A stretch of DNA of 64,000 bases from Costus lasius (GCA_027563935.2 CM050446.2:109534499-109598498); one strand, 5' to 3'; counted from the stretch's first letter, positions 11,736 to 24,933 are shown. Translations and numbers: made by a program. Notes: generated from the letters alone by a model not told the origin.

Positions 11736-12848
11736 TTTATTTTGCAAAACTCAAGTATAAATTTGATAAAAACTTACACAACTTACCAATCAGACCATAG
11801 GTTCACATAAGGTGTAATTGTGTTGACACATGTAATTCAGTTATATCATACTCATTATATATGCATCATATTCATACATGTATCTATATTTACTATATTA
11901 TATTTTATACTTATAATAAATAATAAATATAAATATTTTAAATATATAATATTTATTTTATTTATCTTTATATATTTATATATATGTGTATATTAAACAT
12001 GTTATGTGAGTCCAGTTCATATGGACAAACGAATTGTATTTGGGTTGAATTAAACTAATCCAATTAATAAAAAAAGTTAGATTCAATCATACTTAAAACA
12101 GGTTGTGGATTATGTTGACACACTTAATTTATGATTCACTGACCTAAATTATTAACTCTAACCAGGTTTCACCTTTTTAATTTACAATCTTGTGAGAAAA
12201 AAAACAAGAAAAAAAGAAAGTAAAAATAGAAAAAAAAAAAAAAAAGCAAGTCACGTACTGTCCTGTACTTGTGGGGTCAAAAGTATGCGGCGAGCATTGA
12301 GGGAAGTGGGGAGTCATTGAACAACAGTCGTGGGAGCAAGTAGTGAGCGGCTAGCAGCTAGCATGGGAGTAGGCAAACAGCGAGCAACAAGCGGCAAGGG
12401 CAGGAGCAGATGAGCGACGAGGACCTGACCCAATGAGCTGGCAAGCAACAAAGATTTTTTCTTTCTTTTCAAAGTAAAATAAGGGGAAACCATTTTTTTT
12501 TTTTTTCTTTCGGTCTTAGTTTTCCGGTAGGAAAACATAGTGTAAAAACTTCTGCAAAATCATCAGTTACATACAACCAAGGTTAATTCACTTATCGTGT
12601 TTGGGTCGAGTAAAACTAACCTGGGTTGATCCAAATTGGGCTTAAAACCGATCATGGACTGTATTAATTAATATGTAAGCTATTTATGATGCGTTCATTC
12701 GATTTACCAATGTATTGTTGGTTGAGTCGTAAACGTTGGCCGAGTCGTCAACTACGTACGGCCAGTGTATTGTTGAACGTCGGCTTCAGCTTTTACTGGG
12801 AATGGGCGAGGCCATTTACGCCGAGGCCCCAAAAGGCAATTGGCCATT
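11736..12848. other. AT-rich intergenic stretch, no gene recognised
   Basis: 11860-12000 is very AT-rich (TATATA and AATAAATA runs) and 12190-12245 is a poly-A-rich stretch. 12290-12440 is richer in G+C, with repeated GCGAGCA/GCGGC words. Short open frames here are low complexity and have no recognisable family. Confidence 0.4.
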
Positions 12849-12936
12849 GTGCCACAATTGGATCCGCAAGTCACCAACGCCTTCTTTTAAGTGTGCCACA
12901 ATTAGATGTGTAGGTCACCAACACCTTATTTTAAGT
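12849..12936. repeat. Two-copy 44-bp tandem repeat
   Basis: The units at 12849-12892 and 12893-12936 share GTGCCACAATT(G/A)GAT and GTCACCAAC(G/A)CCTT with a few substitutions. No function is apparent. Confidence 0.75.
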
Positions 12937-14600
12937 GTGTACTGGCAATACCTGAAAGCTCAACGAGGCAATTATGTCAACAGAGACGTTGTGAAAGGGG
13001 CGACCATGTGCACCTCCCGTGATCTCAAATCCAAACACCTTTTAGGACGCATAAAGATGACATGAAATGCTACTCTTTTCTCCTCGATCATGTGAAGTTG
13101 ACCTTGTACACATATATGTAGTCACTACATTGCAGTACTAACGATACTAGAACATGAATAATTGAATGTTAACATTAGGGACCATTTTATAAATAAAAAC
13201 TTTTTCTTAAAGTTATCTAAAATGATTATGAGACGTACTTAAAAACTTTGGTATAATATATCTTAAAAATTTAAATTAATGTACAATATTTAAATGTCTA
13301 AATCAAGATTTAATTATCATTTAATGCAAGCCCATAAATATGACACTTATCAATTGATGTCTTAACAAACTTTTCCTTTTAGCTATACTCCTATTTAATA
13401 TTTCCTCTTTCATATTAAATAGGATTTTGACCATTTTCAATAATTTTTCGTATTATTTACTTAACATAATTAATAATAACAGAGTAAAATGTATTTATGA
13501 TCAACATGCATTGATAAAAAAATATGCAAAAATGGTTGAATAAATCAATAGTGAAATTAAAAAAAATAAAAAAATATATTTTTATAAATTGTAATACTTA
13601 AACTATCATGCTATTTCTAGAATAAATTATTCATAATAAATTTATGAACCCAATTTGGTATTAATTATTTATACTTGTTCGCAAATAATAATAAGGGTAT
13701 TTAATTAAATTTTAATTTAATTCTATATTTAATTTTGATAATATTTTTGAAAATAAATAATTAGGCTAATTAGGCGCAGATAGAAGCGGTTGGTAGAATA
13801 AAACAAACTGCCCTCCTTTTTCCTCGGCGAGAGGAGAGATGAACATGGACTGATCACAAACAGTTCGCGTGCATCAGGTTAATTATTCAATCCGCACAAG
13901 GCTTTTGATCTGCACAACTTCGATTACTCCACGAATTTATTTTTGTGATAATTTCTGATCAGCGGACATTATTGACCTAGTGACTGTACCAGCATCAACT
14001 TTCCAGATCATCCTGTCGTTTGATCAAGTTCTATCATTGGAGTACTGCAAAAAAGTTTCTTGTTTCGTGAAAGATGAGACATGCATGGAGATTGTACTAT
14101 TGACCGATGCCTTGGTGAATCATCCATGTGCTTTAGATCGATTTAGCAGAGCAACCTGCTGACTTCGCTGGCCACGAGCATGGGAATCCGATCCCTGTTT
14201 GTGCTTCGCTGAGAGGGTCAAGAATCATCATCTTCGTAGCTGCTCTTAATCGAGTCTTAGCTTAGGATGGGGGAAGGGAAGGGAGTAAATCGGAAGTCAA
14301 CAAACAAGCGGAAGCGAAGGACATGGCTTGCGCATGCAGTTCCGCCGAACCGTGCAGCTCGCCCACCAGTTGTTTGATCAAATGCGTGAATGGTAAAAAG
14401 GGCAATGGTAACGTGTGAAGCTTGTGGGGGATTGAAGTGCGATGGCGACGGATACTGGTGGGGATGGCTGAGGTGTCGGTGTCGAGCGCGAGCCGCGGCT
14501 GTGAACACCACGGTTGACAGATGAGGAAGGGCCCACGCAGTGGCACAAGCATCAACAGCGCCACTTTCCCAGATCTCGTTCTCGTCTTCTTGGGACAGCC
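12937..14600. other. Intergenic region upstream of the IQD gene
   Basis: 13080-13790 is AT-rich with no coding signal. From about 13800 the G+C content rises toward the gene. The overlapping minus-strand frames at 14257-14564 are composition-driven and match nothing I recognise. Confidence 0.4.
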
Positions 14601-16084
14601 TTAGCTTTTGCCATGTTCATAAATACACGCCCTCTCCTCGAGCACATGCGCAGCTACCTCGAGCAGCAGTGGGGTTTTACCAGTTTATACCCGTTCATAT
14701 GAGGTTTTCTACGTGTCTAAATTAACTTCAAGTTTTGCACTTGACTTGGAGGGTTAGAGGAACATTCCCCCATCAGTACGTGAGTGCAGACAATCTACTT
14801 TGGAATTGGATCCACACTCTGCCACGGCATGGTAAGCTATGCATCAAGTAACTTTTGGCTGTTTTCTCTGTATGGGCTTGGTTTAGTTGCGCATGTAGTG
14901 GCTGTGTAGCGTTTTTTGTGGGCAGACCTTCACTCCCACCTTTTGCCACCGACTGCATGCATCCAACAGACAGAGAGAAGCCTCCGGCTTAAGTAGTTGA
15001 GGGTCGAGGAGCAGAGAGGATAAGGGCTGGAGGGATCCCCCTATTTTCTATCTTGAGTTCCTGGAAAATTATCTGATCCCATTCAGCTCACATAAATTTA
15101 CAGGTAAGCAAGTGTTTGTTCTAGTTGATTAGGCTGGCTTGAACACCTCGAATCGTGCTGATAATTAGACTGACGAACTATGGCTAGTCTATTCTCTGTT
15201 TGCGATCTATTGTTCTCGATTTTGTTTCTTGTTTTTCTTGATATTTTTCTTTCTCTTCTGAAGAATGAGAAGAAGTAGAGCGTGATAGAAGAAGGGAATC
15301 ATTTTTTTTTTTGTTTTATTTGTTTTCCTGTTTGCACTCTTGCATCTTTCTGCATTATAAGAATCTTGTTAGACGTTTCTTCTTTTTGGGAGGGTGGAAA
15401 AAATGTCTCTTCTATATTTAGATTAGCTCTCTGCGTATAGCTATGCTGCTCTGCACTAGTTACCCAATAAAATGTCTGTGTTAATTGGCAGGCCTATTAC
15501 TCGTCCTTAGTGTTGGGTCTTTCTATGTAAGTATTGATCATTATCCTTATTTGTTATTTTCCTCTCATGGTGCAGGATCTAAGTTCCTCATATTGAGTAT
15601 TCTTTTTTATCGTCTCCAAGAAATTTCAGTTCAAATCAATTATTATTTTAATGATGGCATCCATATTGGATTCAGCACCACTACATGTTAGTAGTTAACA
15701 TATATGAATCATTTTCTCAGCCCAATTGATTTGACGTAGACTGAGTTTGACTTCTAACTAATCAACCACGGCATCTCTAGTGCATTTTTTTGTCTCATTG
15801 AAGCCAACCATCCAATAAAGTCCCTCAATAACCTACAAGTTTTAAAATTATAAGATATAATTAACAAAAGCCATTCTTTTATTGATATCAAGATTTCAAA
15901 TCGCAGGGCCATGGAATTGAAGATCTGCTGTTAGGTGTAGAGTATCAGCCAATAACGAGTTACTCTATGATTATCATGTCAGACGAGCTTTTAACTTCCG
16001 ATTTTCCTCTTTTCTTATTATATGTATTATAAAGAGTATAATTGTTTTGACTGTAAAATTCCAGGATCTTGTAATAATTTTCTT
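14601..16084 (+). promoter_or_regulatory. Probable promoter and 5' UTR region of the IQD gene, with a likely 5' UTR intron
   Basis: A TATA-like CATAAATA lies at 14618-14625. A good donor site (ACAG|GTAAGC) is at 15103/15104 and an acceptor (TTCCAG|GATC) at 16064/16065, 20 bases before the start codon. A 961-bp intron in the 5' UTR is therefore plausible, with a purine-rich leader around 14990-15040. The transcription start is not determined. Transcript reads would settle this. Confidence 0.4.
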
Positions 16085-19000
16085 ATGGCAAGGAAGAAAA
16101 GTTGGTTTGAACGAGTGAAGAGGTTTTTCGTCTCTGATTCTAAGACAAAGACTGAAAAGGTCTGAGGCGTGCAATACAATTTATAAATATCTCATATTTC
16201 GGAATGAACAATTACCTTTTTTTCTTCTATTTACAGAAGGAGAGAAGAAAACGATGGCTCATTTTGAGGCTGAAGTCCAAATGCTCTCCTGCCCTTACTG
16301 CTCCACCAGCGCTGAATGCAAAAGCACTAAAGGAGGCAGAAGCAGAGCAGACCAAGCATGCAATGGCAGTTGCTGTTGCAACTGCAGCTGCTGCTGAGGC
16401 TGCTGTTGCTGCTGCCCAGGCAGCTGCTCAGGTAGTTCGACTTACGGGGAATTCATCTTATCATCAACGACGTGACATTGCAGCTATAAATATACAAAGC
16501 GTCTTCCGTGGACATCTTGTAAGTTTGAAGCTCCAAATTCTTGTGTTTTTTTAACATCACTTATATTTTTCTTGTGTTTCAAATATGTTTCTCAAATTTC
16601 GAAGCTCCAAATTCTTGGGCAACAGTAACAGTTGTCATGCAAGACGTAATTTGCTCATCATATTGGCTTTTATCAGAATGGGTGACTGTGCGAGGCTGAA
16701 GTTGGAGAAATAGCAACGGAGGTAGGGGAACAGAAGTGAAATATGAGAGTAGTAGTGGGCTACTAGCTAGGAGACAAGAGAAAAGACACTTGGAAAATAA
16801 TAGATCACTGGATTGTATTCCAAAATGAGCTAATATGCCTGTGCAAGTTTCAATCTACTTATAGGACTATAATTATCTAGAAAAAAAAACACCATAAATG
16901 AGACACAAGTTCCCTAAATAGATACTATCTAGAAAAAGTAATAACCACAAATGAAATACATGTTTTTTAGGTAAATTTTGACTTCTCATGACAACATAAA
17001 AAATTCCCGTGAAGACTATGGCAAACCCAAAACATCTACTAAACTTATAATCTTTAAAGTTCCAAACCACTTTGAAGACACCATTTTTGGAAATTCTTTG
17101 CTATTTCTTGTGTCTTGAATAAACACTTTTAAAATCCTTCACAATGGTAAATGAGTCTTCACAAAGGTGCTAGTGCTGCTGGTGGATTAGATCAATAGTG
17201 AATTCATGAAGCTCCTCAAAGTTAAGCCAAAGTTATCAGAGTCAAACAGTTGCACCATTTAAGTAACAATTCACAGCCAGAATAGACAAGGTCTTTGAGA
17301 ATGGCCTCAAGCCTCAACTTAACGTTTGTTAGTTGGATGAGTTGAAACTTTCGGTTGATATTTATTTACAGGATCATTGGTGGATAAAGGAGGCTTAAAA
17401 GTATCATTGCATAAATTTAAATCCTTGACATTGAAAAGTTGGCATAAAAATCTATTAGCTTGAATCTTTCATAGTGAAACCTTTCTATGACATCATCATC
17501 AAGTTGAAACTCTTAAGTCTTAACCTCGACAATCTGCATTAGAAACAAACATATAATTTTCATGTATCTTGTCTTGTAATTCATTAATGTAGAGTAGGTT
17601 TGGCAGGTTAAGTGATTCTAAAGTTATGTGTAACTGATATAGAGATCAACGAGAACACACGAGAATAAACAATAGACACATGAACTTTACATAGTAGATC
17701 AATCAACTGAATTATTGTATACAAACTTGGCTACAGGTAATATCAAGTTGCAAGCTCTTACTTTTTTCCCCAACTAAACAGCTGAGTTGGTTACATAAGG
17801 AAATATTGACAATCTTAGCTTGTTTATCAATTGGAGGTAAAATGCCAAGAGAATTGAAGCGTGATGATAAACTTTGTCCAAAGTCTTCGACAAGTGAGTA
17901 ACAAAATTGGCATCCCCCCATTATTGAGGGCAAACTTTGTAACTTAATAGCATCTTGAAAGACTATTGAGTGTATAAATATATTGGTACAAACCTTGTAC
18001 TACCATCGGAGCAAGGTCGGATTGGTATTGACCAATTTTAAAAACCTTAGTTTATATTATTACAATGATAAAATGAGTCATTTTATAGAATTAGACAACT
18101 GCTAAAATGGAGCATGCCAACAAGAAATTTTTGGAATTCAAACGATAAAAAAGGATAGTGTATATATATATAATATAAATATATAAATATTATATAATAA
18201 TATAGTAATATTGCTTCTGTGTTACTATATCTGCCCTAAACACAAACGGGTATGTATCTGTCATGCGGATCAATAACTTTCCCTGCAGAGGACAATGATG
18301 AGGTGTAAAGTAAATTATTGGTAGCGATGGGTAGTTTATTATAATGTAGTCAGTGTTATTAGTAGGTAGGTTTTAAATCAACGGTTATTATTGAGTTAGG
18401 AAGTTTCTTAAGCCTATTTGTAGACTTTTTTTTTTTGTGAAGGAGGCTTTTACAATGAATTATTCAATATTTCTCTCTTTGTATCTCTAATTTTCTTTAG
18501 CTTTTCTCTCTAGTTGCTCTCTTCTTCGTCCTATTATCCTTTCCTCTCTAGTTGCACTCGTGGTTGTTAGTGAGGATTGAAATCAGTGCTTCATCTATTT
18601 GTAGGACTAAACTTAGAAAAAATAAGAACCATAGATGAGATTTGAGATTCTTGGGAGATCTTATCAGCAAAAGGTAATAACCACATAATATTTCCAAGGT
18701 AGACTTTAAACTCTCATGAAAACTTGAAAATTCAAACATTAAATGGAAAACATCTACTAGAATTTCTCGTACAATCTTTAAGATTCCAACCACTTGTAGA
18801 TATCATAGGCCACTATTTTTGGAACTTAATTTTCATTTCCTGTACCTAGCTGACTAGCTCTTCTAAATTCCTTGACAAAGATGGATGAATATTCATCACT
18901 ATTCTTGAGATTAGATTTCTGGTTCATAAGCTTATCACTAAAGGTGAATGTAATGTATGTTTACACCCATGGATACCTTTTATAATTCATGTATTGTATA

Positions 19001-21148
19001 CCACTCAGGTCCATTCTTATGGACTGAATGGTAGATGTTAGATGACAAGATTTTTATTGTAAAACAATTACAGAATTATTTTGTCGTTTAAGGATTTTCT
19101 TTTAAAATTTATTTCTAAAACATGTAGATAGATACTCTGATTAACTTCTACTTTGTATATACTCATAAATTACCAAATTGCTCTCGTTCTTAGCCTATTA
19201 CTTTCAATAACCATGAATTATATCATTCTTCATCAATATCTCTATAGTGCATTTTTTTCTTTTCTCATTTGCATTAGTCTCTTTGGCTATGCAAAACATC
19301 ATTATGAGTATAAAAAGAATGAGGTTTGTTAATATTTGGGCTGAATGATAGAGTTAATAACGATATTATGGCGATCATCTTCTTTATTTGATGAAGGTGT
19401 TATATAAAGAAAGCTTCATGTATGACAGTGATAAATTTTGGTAAAAAGGAGATTCTCAGCATCTTCTCAGGCACTCAAATTATTTTAAAATGTTAAAAAA
19501 AAAAGAAACTCATTAGATATTTAGTATGAAGAAGAATATGGTAACAGCAAGAAATAAACTGAAGATGCTCCATTATTTCATATTCTTGCTTCTGTTCAAG
19601 TTGTATCTATATGTTCTGGTTGATAACAATAAAATAAGGCAGCTGGATACTTTTTATCGAAGAGTTGCCATCTACTGAGTTTTCTTCTATCTGCTCACTT
19701 TTCTGTGAACTTTTTTTTTTTCATGTTGATAAACGAGCTTCTTTACAAGTGCACTACTAATAATCAACAGACTTCTGGTTGAGTCATGGAATCAAAGAAT
19801 TCTTTGTTTTCTGTTATAAGGTCTCATTCATATGGGAAATATATCAAAAAGACTCAGTATCTTATGCATTGTTTTCTGAAGAAGTATGAGTTTCTCACAG
19901 GCAAGAAAAGCGCTGCGAGCATTGAAGGGCTTGGTTAAGCTTCAGGCCCTTGTTCGTGGTCAAGCAGTGAGGCGGCAGACAAGCGTTGCTCTAAAAGGTT
20001 TGCAGTCTCTCATGAAGATTCAGTCACAAGCATGTGCAAGTAGACTAAAAGCTACTGAGGATGAAGTTTGTGAACTAAAAGACATTGTTCATGTGAGAAC
20101 TAAGGAATCAGATGACCTAAAAGCAATAGTAAGTTTCTGAATCACTAATGCACTCTTGTTTTCTCTATCCGTAACTGTAGTTATTTGCTAGTAACGTTTT
20201 TTGAATACTTCATCAAAAGTAAATATGACAAAATAGATATTGTGATCTGGGGATGATTATGGTACAGGTCCATTGAAAAAAAAAATGAATTGCTAAAAGT
20301 TCTGTGCTGAAAGAAAAGCTGGGTGATTTTTATCTTCCATTAACACTTGAAACCCTAACAGTAGGCTTCACTCCTTGTTTTCAAGGAGGTGCTACTACAT
20401 ATTAAAAGGGGCATCTTCATGCTTAGGACATATGATATAGATGACAAAAAAGAGGAAATATTTCCTTTGTGTTTCGCCTCCTACTTCTCCCTATGTGTTG
20501 CTTCCATCCTTTGCTGTCTTCTATATATGAGATGAGTGGAAGAAAAGCATCTAACTCTTGACATTATCACTAGAGATAGACAAAGAAATTCCATCTGATC
20601 ATGCGTGAATACTAGAGAAATAAAAAGAAATTCCATCTCATCATGCGTGAATACCATAGAGGTGAGATGCTCACATGCTTTTGCTATAGATGCTTAAAAG
20701 GTATGAATTTTGAACTACTAATTGGTTTCTTTTATACGGAATGAAAATTTTATTTTTCCACTACATTATATGATGTTTGTTCCCAATAGATCCCTAATGT
20801 CAACAATCTTGTCCCTTGGAGTTTTTTCCTCTTAGGAGAGTGAACAAACATGGATTAGACCAATTGTTCTAATTCAAGGATGAGGTGATTGATCACACAA
20901 TCTCCAAACGATTCCACCACTTCAATCAAATTTCTCTACGTGAGTGACAACTAAAACTATACTAGGTGTTAATGATCTAAGTAAAGCAAATGGATTTAAG
21001 ATTCATTCCATGTGAGATTGTCAACACCTAACTTGATGGGTGAGTGGAAGAATGTGGAGGAGGGATACAGAAAAGGCAAAGAGAAGAATTTAATAGATGT
21101 GTAACACATGATCCTATGTGTGAATGGTAGAGGCTCAATCCTACCAAA

Positions 21149-21184
<36 letters not shown>

Positions 21185-24148
21185 CATGTATTAAGAGTAG
21201 TATGTGCATGATAATAAATAATGAATATGTATCTATAATGATCTAGTAAGACATCAACTATTTTGTAACTTACCAAATTAAATATTTTACAACCATTCAC
21301 ATAAGATAGAATTAAAAGAGGACAAAAAAAATGAAAACAAACTAGTATGTAACCAACCAATTTGATCAAAGGTAACAAAACAAATAGAAAGAATGAAACA
21401 TAGATTCAATCACTAGTGAATCAAACATTAATAAAAAAACACTAAAATTTAATGGATCATGGATAAAGAATGTATATTATAATATTATTCATACTCCACG
21501 GTTGTTGGTGAGATTATGTACTGAAAATAACGTTTGATTTTTTTTTTTGTAAGATAAGATTTAAAAAATATTTGAAAATTTGCCTAATTCAATAGTTGAG
21601 ATTTGAGTCTATTTACTTTTGAGATATCTGCTTAACTGAATTACTAATAAAGTGATATATTTAGCTATAAGACTAGATTTTAAAACATTGGTAATTAGTT
21701 AAACTAATATAATTAGGATTTTAGCATTAATAAGTTAATATGTTTTGATTTAGTGGTACAAATCCAATTGTATTTAAGCCATTAACACAAAATAGTGGGA
21801 TCAAATAGGATCAGACAATCCTACCTGACCCTTTGATTCAAATCGCCTATCCTACTGTTCCTATCTATTTTTTATTCCTAATGTGTTCATAACGATTCAA
21901 ATGATCCAGAATGTAGGATTGGATGATCCTATGTTTTGGATCATGATTTTAACAAGTATGGGCATGCATGATTATCAAAAAAATGTAATTGGAGACAAAA
22001 TTGGAATTGTAGGATCACAATAGACATGATCAATGGGATCACCCTTTCACATTATAGAATTGGTGGATAACTGTTTTAATTTATTGGATCAGTGGAACCA
22101 TTGATCCCATCTGACCCAACAAAATGGACAAAATGTTGGTGAAATTGATCCCGAGAACTTTATTAACTTGACCCTACTACTATTTGCCCTATCATTCTTC
22201 TTATTGTATCCTCCACCCAAATCCTTTCTCACAGTTGTTGCTATCACATCCAACCATCCTCTTTACTAATAAAGCCTTCAACAACTCCCAACTTTCATCT
22301 TTATTGGTGCTTGCGACTCTATTGGAGCTTGTGACTACACAACATGACTATGTGACTGTTTTTTTATCACTCTTCATAGCTAGCGGCCACTGTGTCACAT
22401 TCTTGTCTCTAGATTTCCACACTCAACTTACCGGATTTGCTGCCATCTGAGGCCCACGACACCTTAATGCCTCTAGCTATTCATTGTGGGAACAAACAAA
22501 AGCTCCTTTACTAATTCTTTACCCATGTTTCCAGCTAAGAATTAGAGTTATCTTTTCTTCATTCAAAGACATGAAACACTTCTACACTTCGAATATTTGT
22601 ATGGAATCGGCATGATAAGGACCAAAATTAGTTAAAGGTATATACGTGGTATCAAAAATCGATCCGCCTAGTATGGCTGGTTTGTACCTGAATGTCAAAT
22701 GATTGCTGCATAATTACAGCAAGGTCTTACCGGGGGAGCTGTTCTACTGGTTGGTTTATCTGATATGGAAATGATATTATTATTTTTGACACTTTAGATG
22801 CAAGAGAATTGATCAAAGTTATTATATTTTCCGTCTCTGGACCAGAAAATTTTGTTGGTTAAGATTATTGGATCTTTGCTCCTGCTTCTAGTTGTGTTTT
22901 GCTTTTCTTTCTTGCCTGTTCTTTTTTTATCTTGTTAAAGGAATTTCCTTGTTAGAGTTCCCTGCAAAATTGTCATCAGGGAAAAGGCTAATTTAGCTTT
23001 ATTCTTTGCATAGCACCTTGTTTTTAGCAGAAATGACCATTGTATTTCCATTTCTAGCTTAAATAAAAACAAAGGTTTTCACAAATGGTGTTGGTTTCCT
23101 ACAGTTCTTTCATTGTACATCAATAGCGTTAGTGCTTCTTTGCTAAAAGAAACTACCTTTCGTCAACAACTTGAGCACTTCGTTGCTAAAGAAACTTCCC
23201 TTCATCAATAACGTTTGTACTTGGTTGCTAACTTGGAAAGCTTCAGAAAAACGAGAGAAGATGGGATAGCAGTACCTTGTCAAAGGAAGAGATCAACGGC
23301 ATAATAAAAAGCAGGAGAGAAGCTACAATAAAGCGATTGAGGGCCATGGAGTATGCCTCTTTATATCAGGTACTACTGCTTGCAAACAACGTAATTGCTC
23401 TAATAGTAGTTTTGCTAGCCATCTTTTGCACAATGCTTCTTCTCGTGATGCTGATGTCTTATCTCTTAATCAGATCAATTTGGCACTGATATTTATTGTC
23501 CCGGTCCTTTAGGAAAGAAGAAATTCTCAAAGATCAACGACACCAGTAAGCAAGGAAGTACAAGGTGATGATTTGAACAATAGGTGGAGGTGGCTGGAAG
23601 AGTGGTTTGGAGCACAACCACTGGATAAAGATTTTCCTGAATTTCATCGAATGCCATGTCCAGATAAAGCCGGCCCTGATCAGCAAAGTGATATGCCAGG
23701 ATCACTCATTTGTGCAGTGCAAGAGAAAGTAGAAGAAGCTCAGTTGAGATACTTAGCGAGAAGATCGTTCATCAGGTCAAGAACAACTTCTGTTCGAGAT
23801 GACGATTCTTTCTCGAGCTCTCCTGCCTTTCCCAGCTACATGGCATCGACAGCATCCGCCAAGGCAAGGTTCAGATCCATGAGCACACCCAAACAGCGGG
23901 CTGGGGCTACTGACTTGGTCTATGATCAGTTCACTCCTTTCTCAAACAGAATGCTGTCGCCATTGCCCTCCTCTGTGGCCAGTGACACAACGCTGAGCAA
24001 GCTCAGCAAACCTCCATTGGCCCACCTGAGATCGCCTCGCTTGAAAGGTCAGCCGGTTCCAGTTAGATCTCACAGGCCTTCAGGTGATTTTAGCTTCGAG
24101 TCCGACTACTCATTTCTGAACTGGGATCAACGCGGTGGCTTTAGGTGA
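16085..24148 (+). CDS. IQD: IQ67-domain (IQD) calmodulin-binding protein, five coding exons
   Basis: Coding exons 16085-16159, 16237-16518, 19901-20128, 23247-23369 and 23513-24148 join, all in phase 0 with GT/AG borders, into a 447-residue protein ending in TGA. IQD proteins bind calmodulin and are thought to act as scaffolds at microtubules, plasma membrane or nucleus. Visible features: a basic N-terminus with the family's '[12 protein letters not shown]' opening; an Ala-rich helix (about 67-89); an IQ67 domain from about residue 104 with [11 protein letters not shown] (111-121), [12 protein letters not shown] (133-144) and a third IQ at 159-160; a '[17 protein letters not shown]' helix in exon 4; 'RWRWLEEW' early in exon 5; and a DUF4005 core '[15 protein letters not shown]' from about 343. 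The intron between RGHL and ARKA is where IQD genes usually carry a phase-0 intron inside IQ67. The length is normal and no lesion is seen. Predicted strongly basic. I do not assign a number within the family. Confidence 0.93.
16855..17120. repeat. Dispersed repeat copy 1 in IQD intron 2
   Basis: Aligns in the same orientation with 18590-18850. Shared anchors include TCTACTTATAGGACTA / TCTATTTGTAGGACTA, GTAATAACCACA, AAAACATCTACTA, ATCTTTAA and CCAACCAC / CCAAACCAC. The copies are diverged. The family is unknown and there is no coding content. Confidence 0.65.
18590..18850. repeat. Dispersed repeat copy 2 in IQD intron 2
   Basis: Partner of the copy at 16855-17120, about 1.7 kb downstream in the same orientation, with the same anchors in the same order. 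Either two independent insertions of one unclassified element or an old segmental duplication within the intron. Confidence 0.65.
20129..23246 (+). other. IQD intron 3 (3.1 kb)
   Basis: Starts GTAAGT and ends CTTCAG. Contents: a two-copy repeat at about 20580-20660 (AAAGAAATTCCATCT then ATCATGCGTGAATAC), an (AT)n microsatellite at about 21149-21178, AT-rich filler, and an imperfect tandem repeat next to the 3' splice site (23125-23235). No coding sequence or typed transposon recognised. Confidence 0.8.
23125..23235. repeat. Imperfect tandem repeat just before IQD exon 4
   Basis: About two and a half copies of a unit near 50 bp built on TTGCTAAAGAAACT, TTCGTCAACAAC / TTCATCAATAAC and GCACTT / GTACTTGGTTGCT. 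It ends about ten bases before the exon 4 acceptor, so it could affect branch-point use. Confidence 0.6.
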
Positions 24149-24539
24149 TTATCTTTCTGGCAGGTGTATAGAATAACACAGCAGGTTTTGTTTTTTGTTG
24201 TTTGTTTATGTTTTGTTGTTATTTGAAGTGGGGATCGATATTGTTTGAATGGAATTGCGCCTCGGAATTCGTGCTGGAAGATTGTGCTAGTTGTGTTGAT
24301 GTTTGTTCGAGTTTGTTTGAAGCGCCTATATTTTAGAAACCAATGCGAATATTTAGTTCATCATTTACAACCTGCATGCAGTTCACTAGCCATAACTTTT
24401 TGTACGTTCTTGCTGGTAGGACTAGAAAAACAAACATCAAGTTCAGTTTTGAACTGGATTTATCCAGATTAATTATGTTGGGCATTTATCATAAATAAGA
24501 ATTTATTCTATTTTTTTAATTTTTTATCATAAAGGGACA
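24149..24539 (+). other. IQD 3' UTR and downstream region
   Basis: T-rich sequence (GTTTTGTTTTTTGTTGTTTG at about 24186) follows the stop codon, with a weak AATAAG signal near 24494. No gene recognised. A G+C-rich gene fragment begins at about 24540. Confidence 0.5.
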
Positions 24540-24933
24540 ATATTTTGTAACCCCCACCCCCCCGGGGCACGGCCGGGTTGCTTTGTACCACACGAGATAT
24601 CTTCTTCCCGCCATCCAGCGCGAGGTCGATCGCCGGCACCGCGTACCCCACCCTCGTGAACCCGATCGCGCTGCTGTTGAGGCACAGCTCGAAGGGCACC
24701 ACCTTCGGCATCCGCGGGATTCCCTTTGTGGCGATCGCGAAGGCCTCGAGGAGCGGCCGGAAGACGCCGCTCAGCGTGGTGTACGGCGTAGTCGTGCAAG
24801 TCGAGCTCCAGCGCCCGGGGCGGGAACTGAAGCGCCTTTCCGTTCACCGAGATGCTTTCCACGCGGAGGTAGTAGGCGGGGCTGGCCGGGTTTTGGAGGA
24901 GACTCATGTAGGCGAGGACGGTGGCGACGTCGT
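24540..24933 (-). pseudogene. Fragment of a TAXI/EDGP-type aspartic-protease-like gene
   Basis: Much richer in G+C than its surroundings. On the minus strand, 'AYYLRVESISVNGKAL' (about 24845-24890) is followed after a frame change near 24795 by 'YTTLSGVFRPLLEAFAIATK' (about 24728-24785), then 'VPFELCLNSS' and 'RVGYAVPAIDLALDGG'. In that order these are signatures of the C-terminal lobe of plant xylanase-inhibitor/basic 7S globulin-like proteins, an aspartic-protease fold that often lacks activity. The Gly-rich stretch normally preceding 'YTTL' is missing. About 120 residues remain of a family of about 400. The Copia-1 LTR begins directly at 24934, so the element inserted here or the junction was rearranged. 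No continuation was seen after the 3' LTR. Confidence 0.75.

Larger units (their letters stand above)
16519..19900 (+). other. IQD intron 2 (3.4 kb) with repeat fragments
   Basis: Starts GTAAGT and ends CTCACAG. It is AT-rich and non-coding. It holds two direct copies of a dispersed repeat (16855-17120 and 18590-18850), a short duplication of the exon-border sequence (GAAGCTCCAAATTCTTG at about 16527 and about 16603), and a TATATA/AATATAA stretch at about 18160-18210. Confidence 0.85.

Noticed and set aside
14257..14564. Two overlapping minus-strand frames of 84 and 100 codons upstream of the IQD gene
   Set aside because: They overlap in different frames, their composition follows local G+C content, and neither has a recognisable domain. 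Better explained as promoter-proximal sequence.
21149..21180. (AT)n tract with a minus-strand frame through it (20996-21187)
   Set aside because: A simple microsatellite in an intron. The Ile/Tyr repeat of the frame is an artefact.
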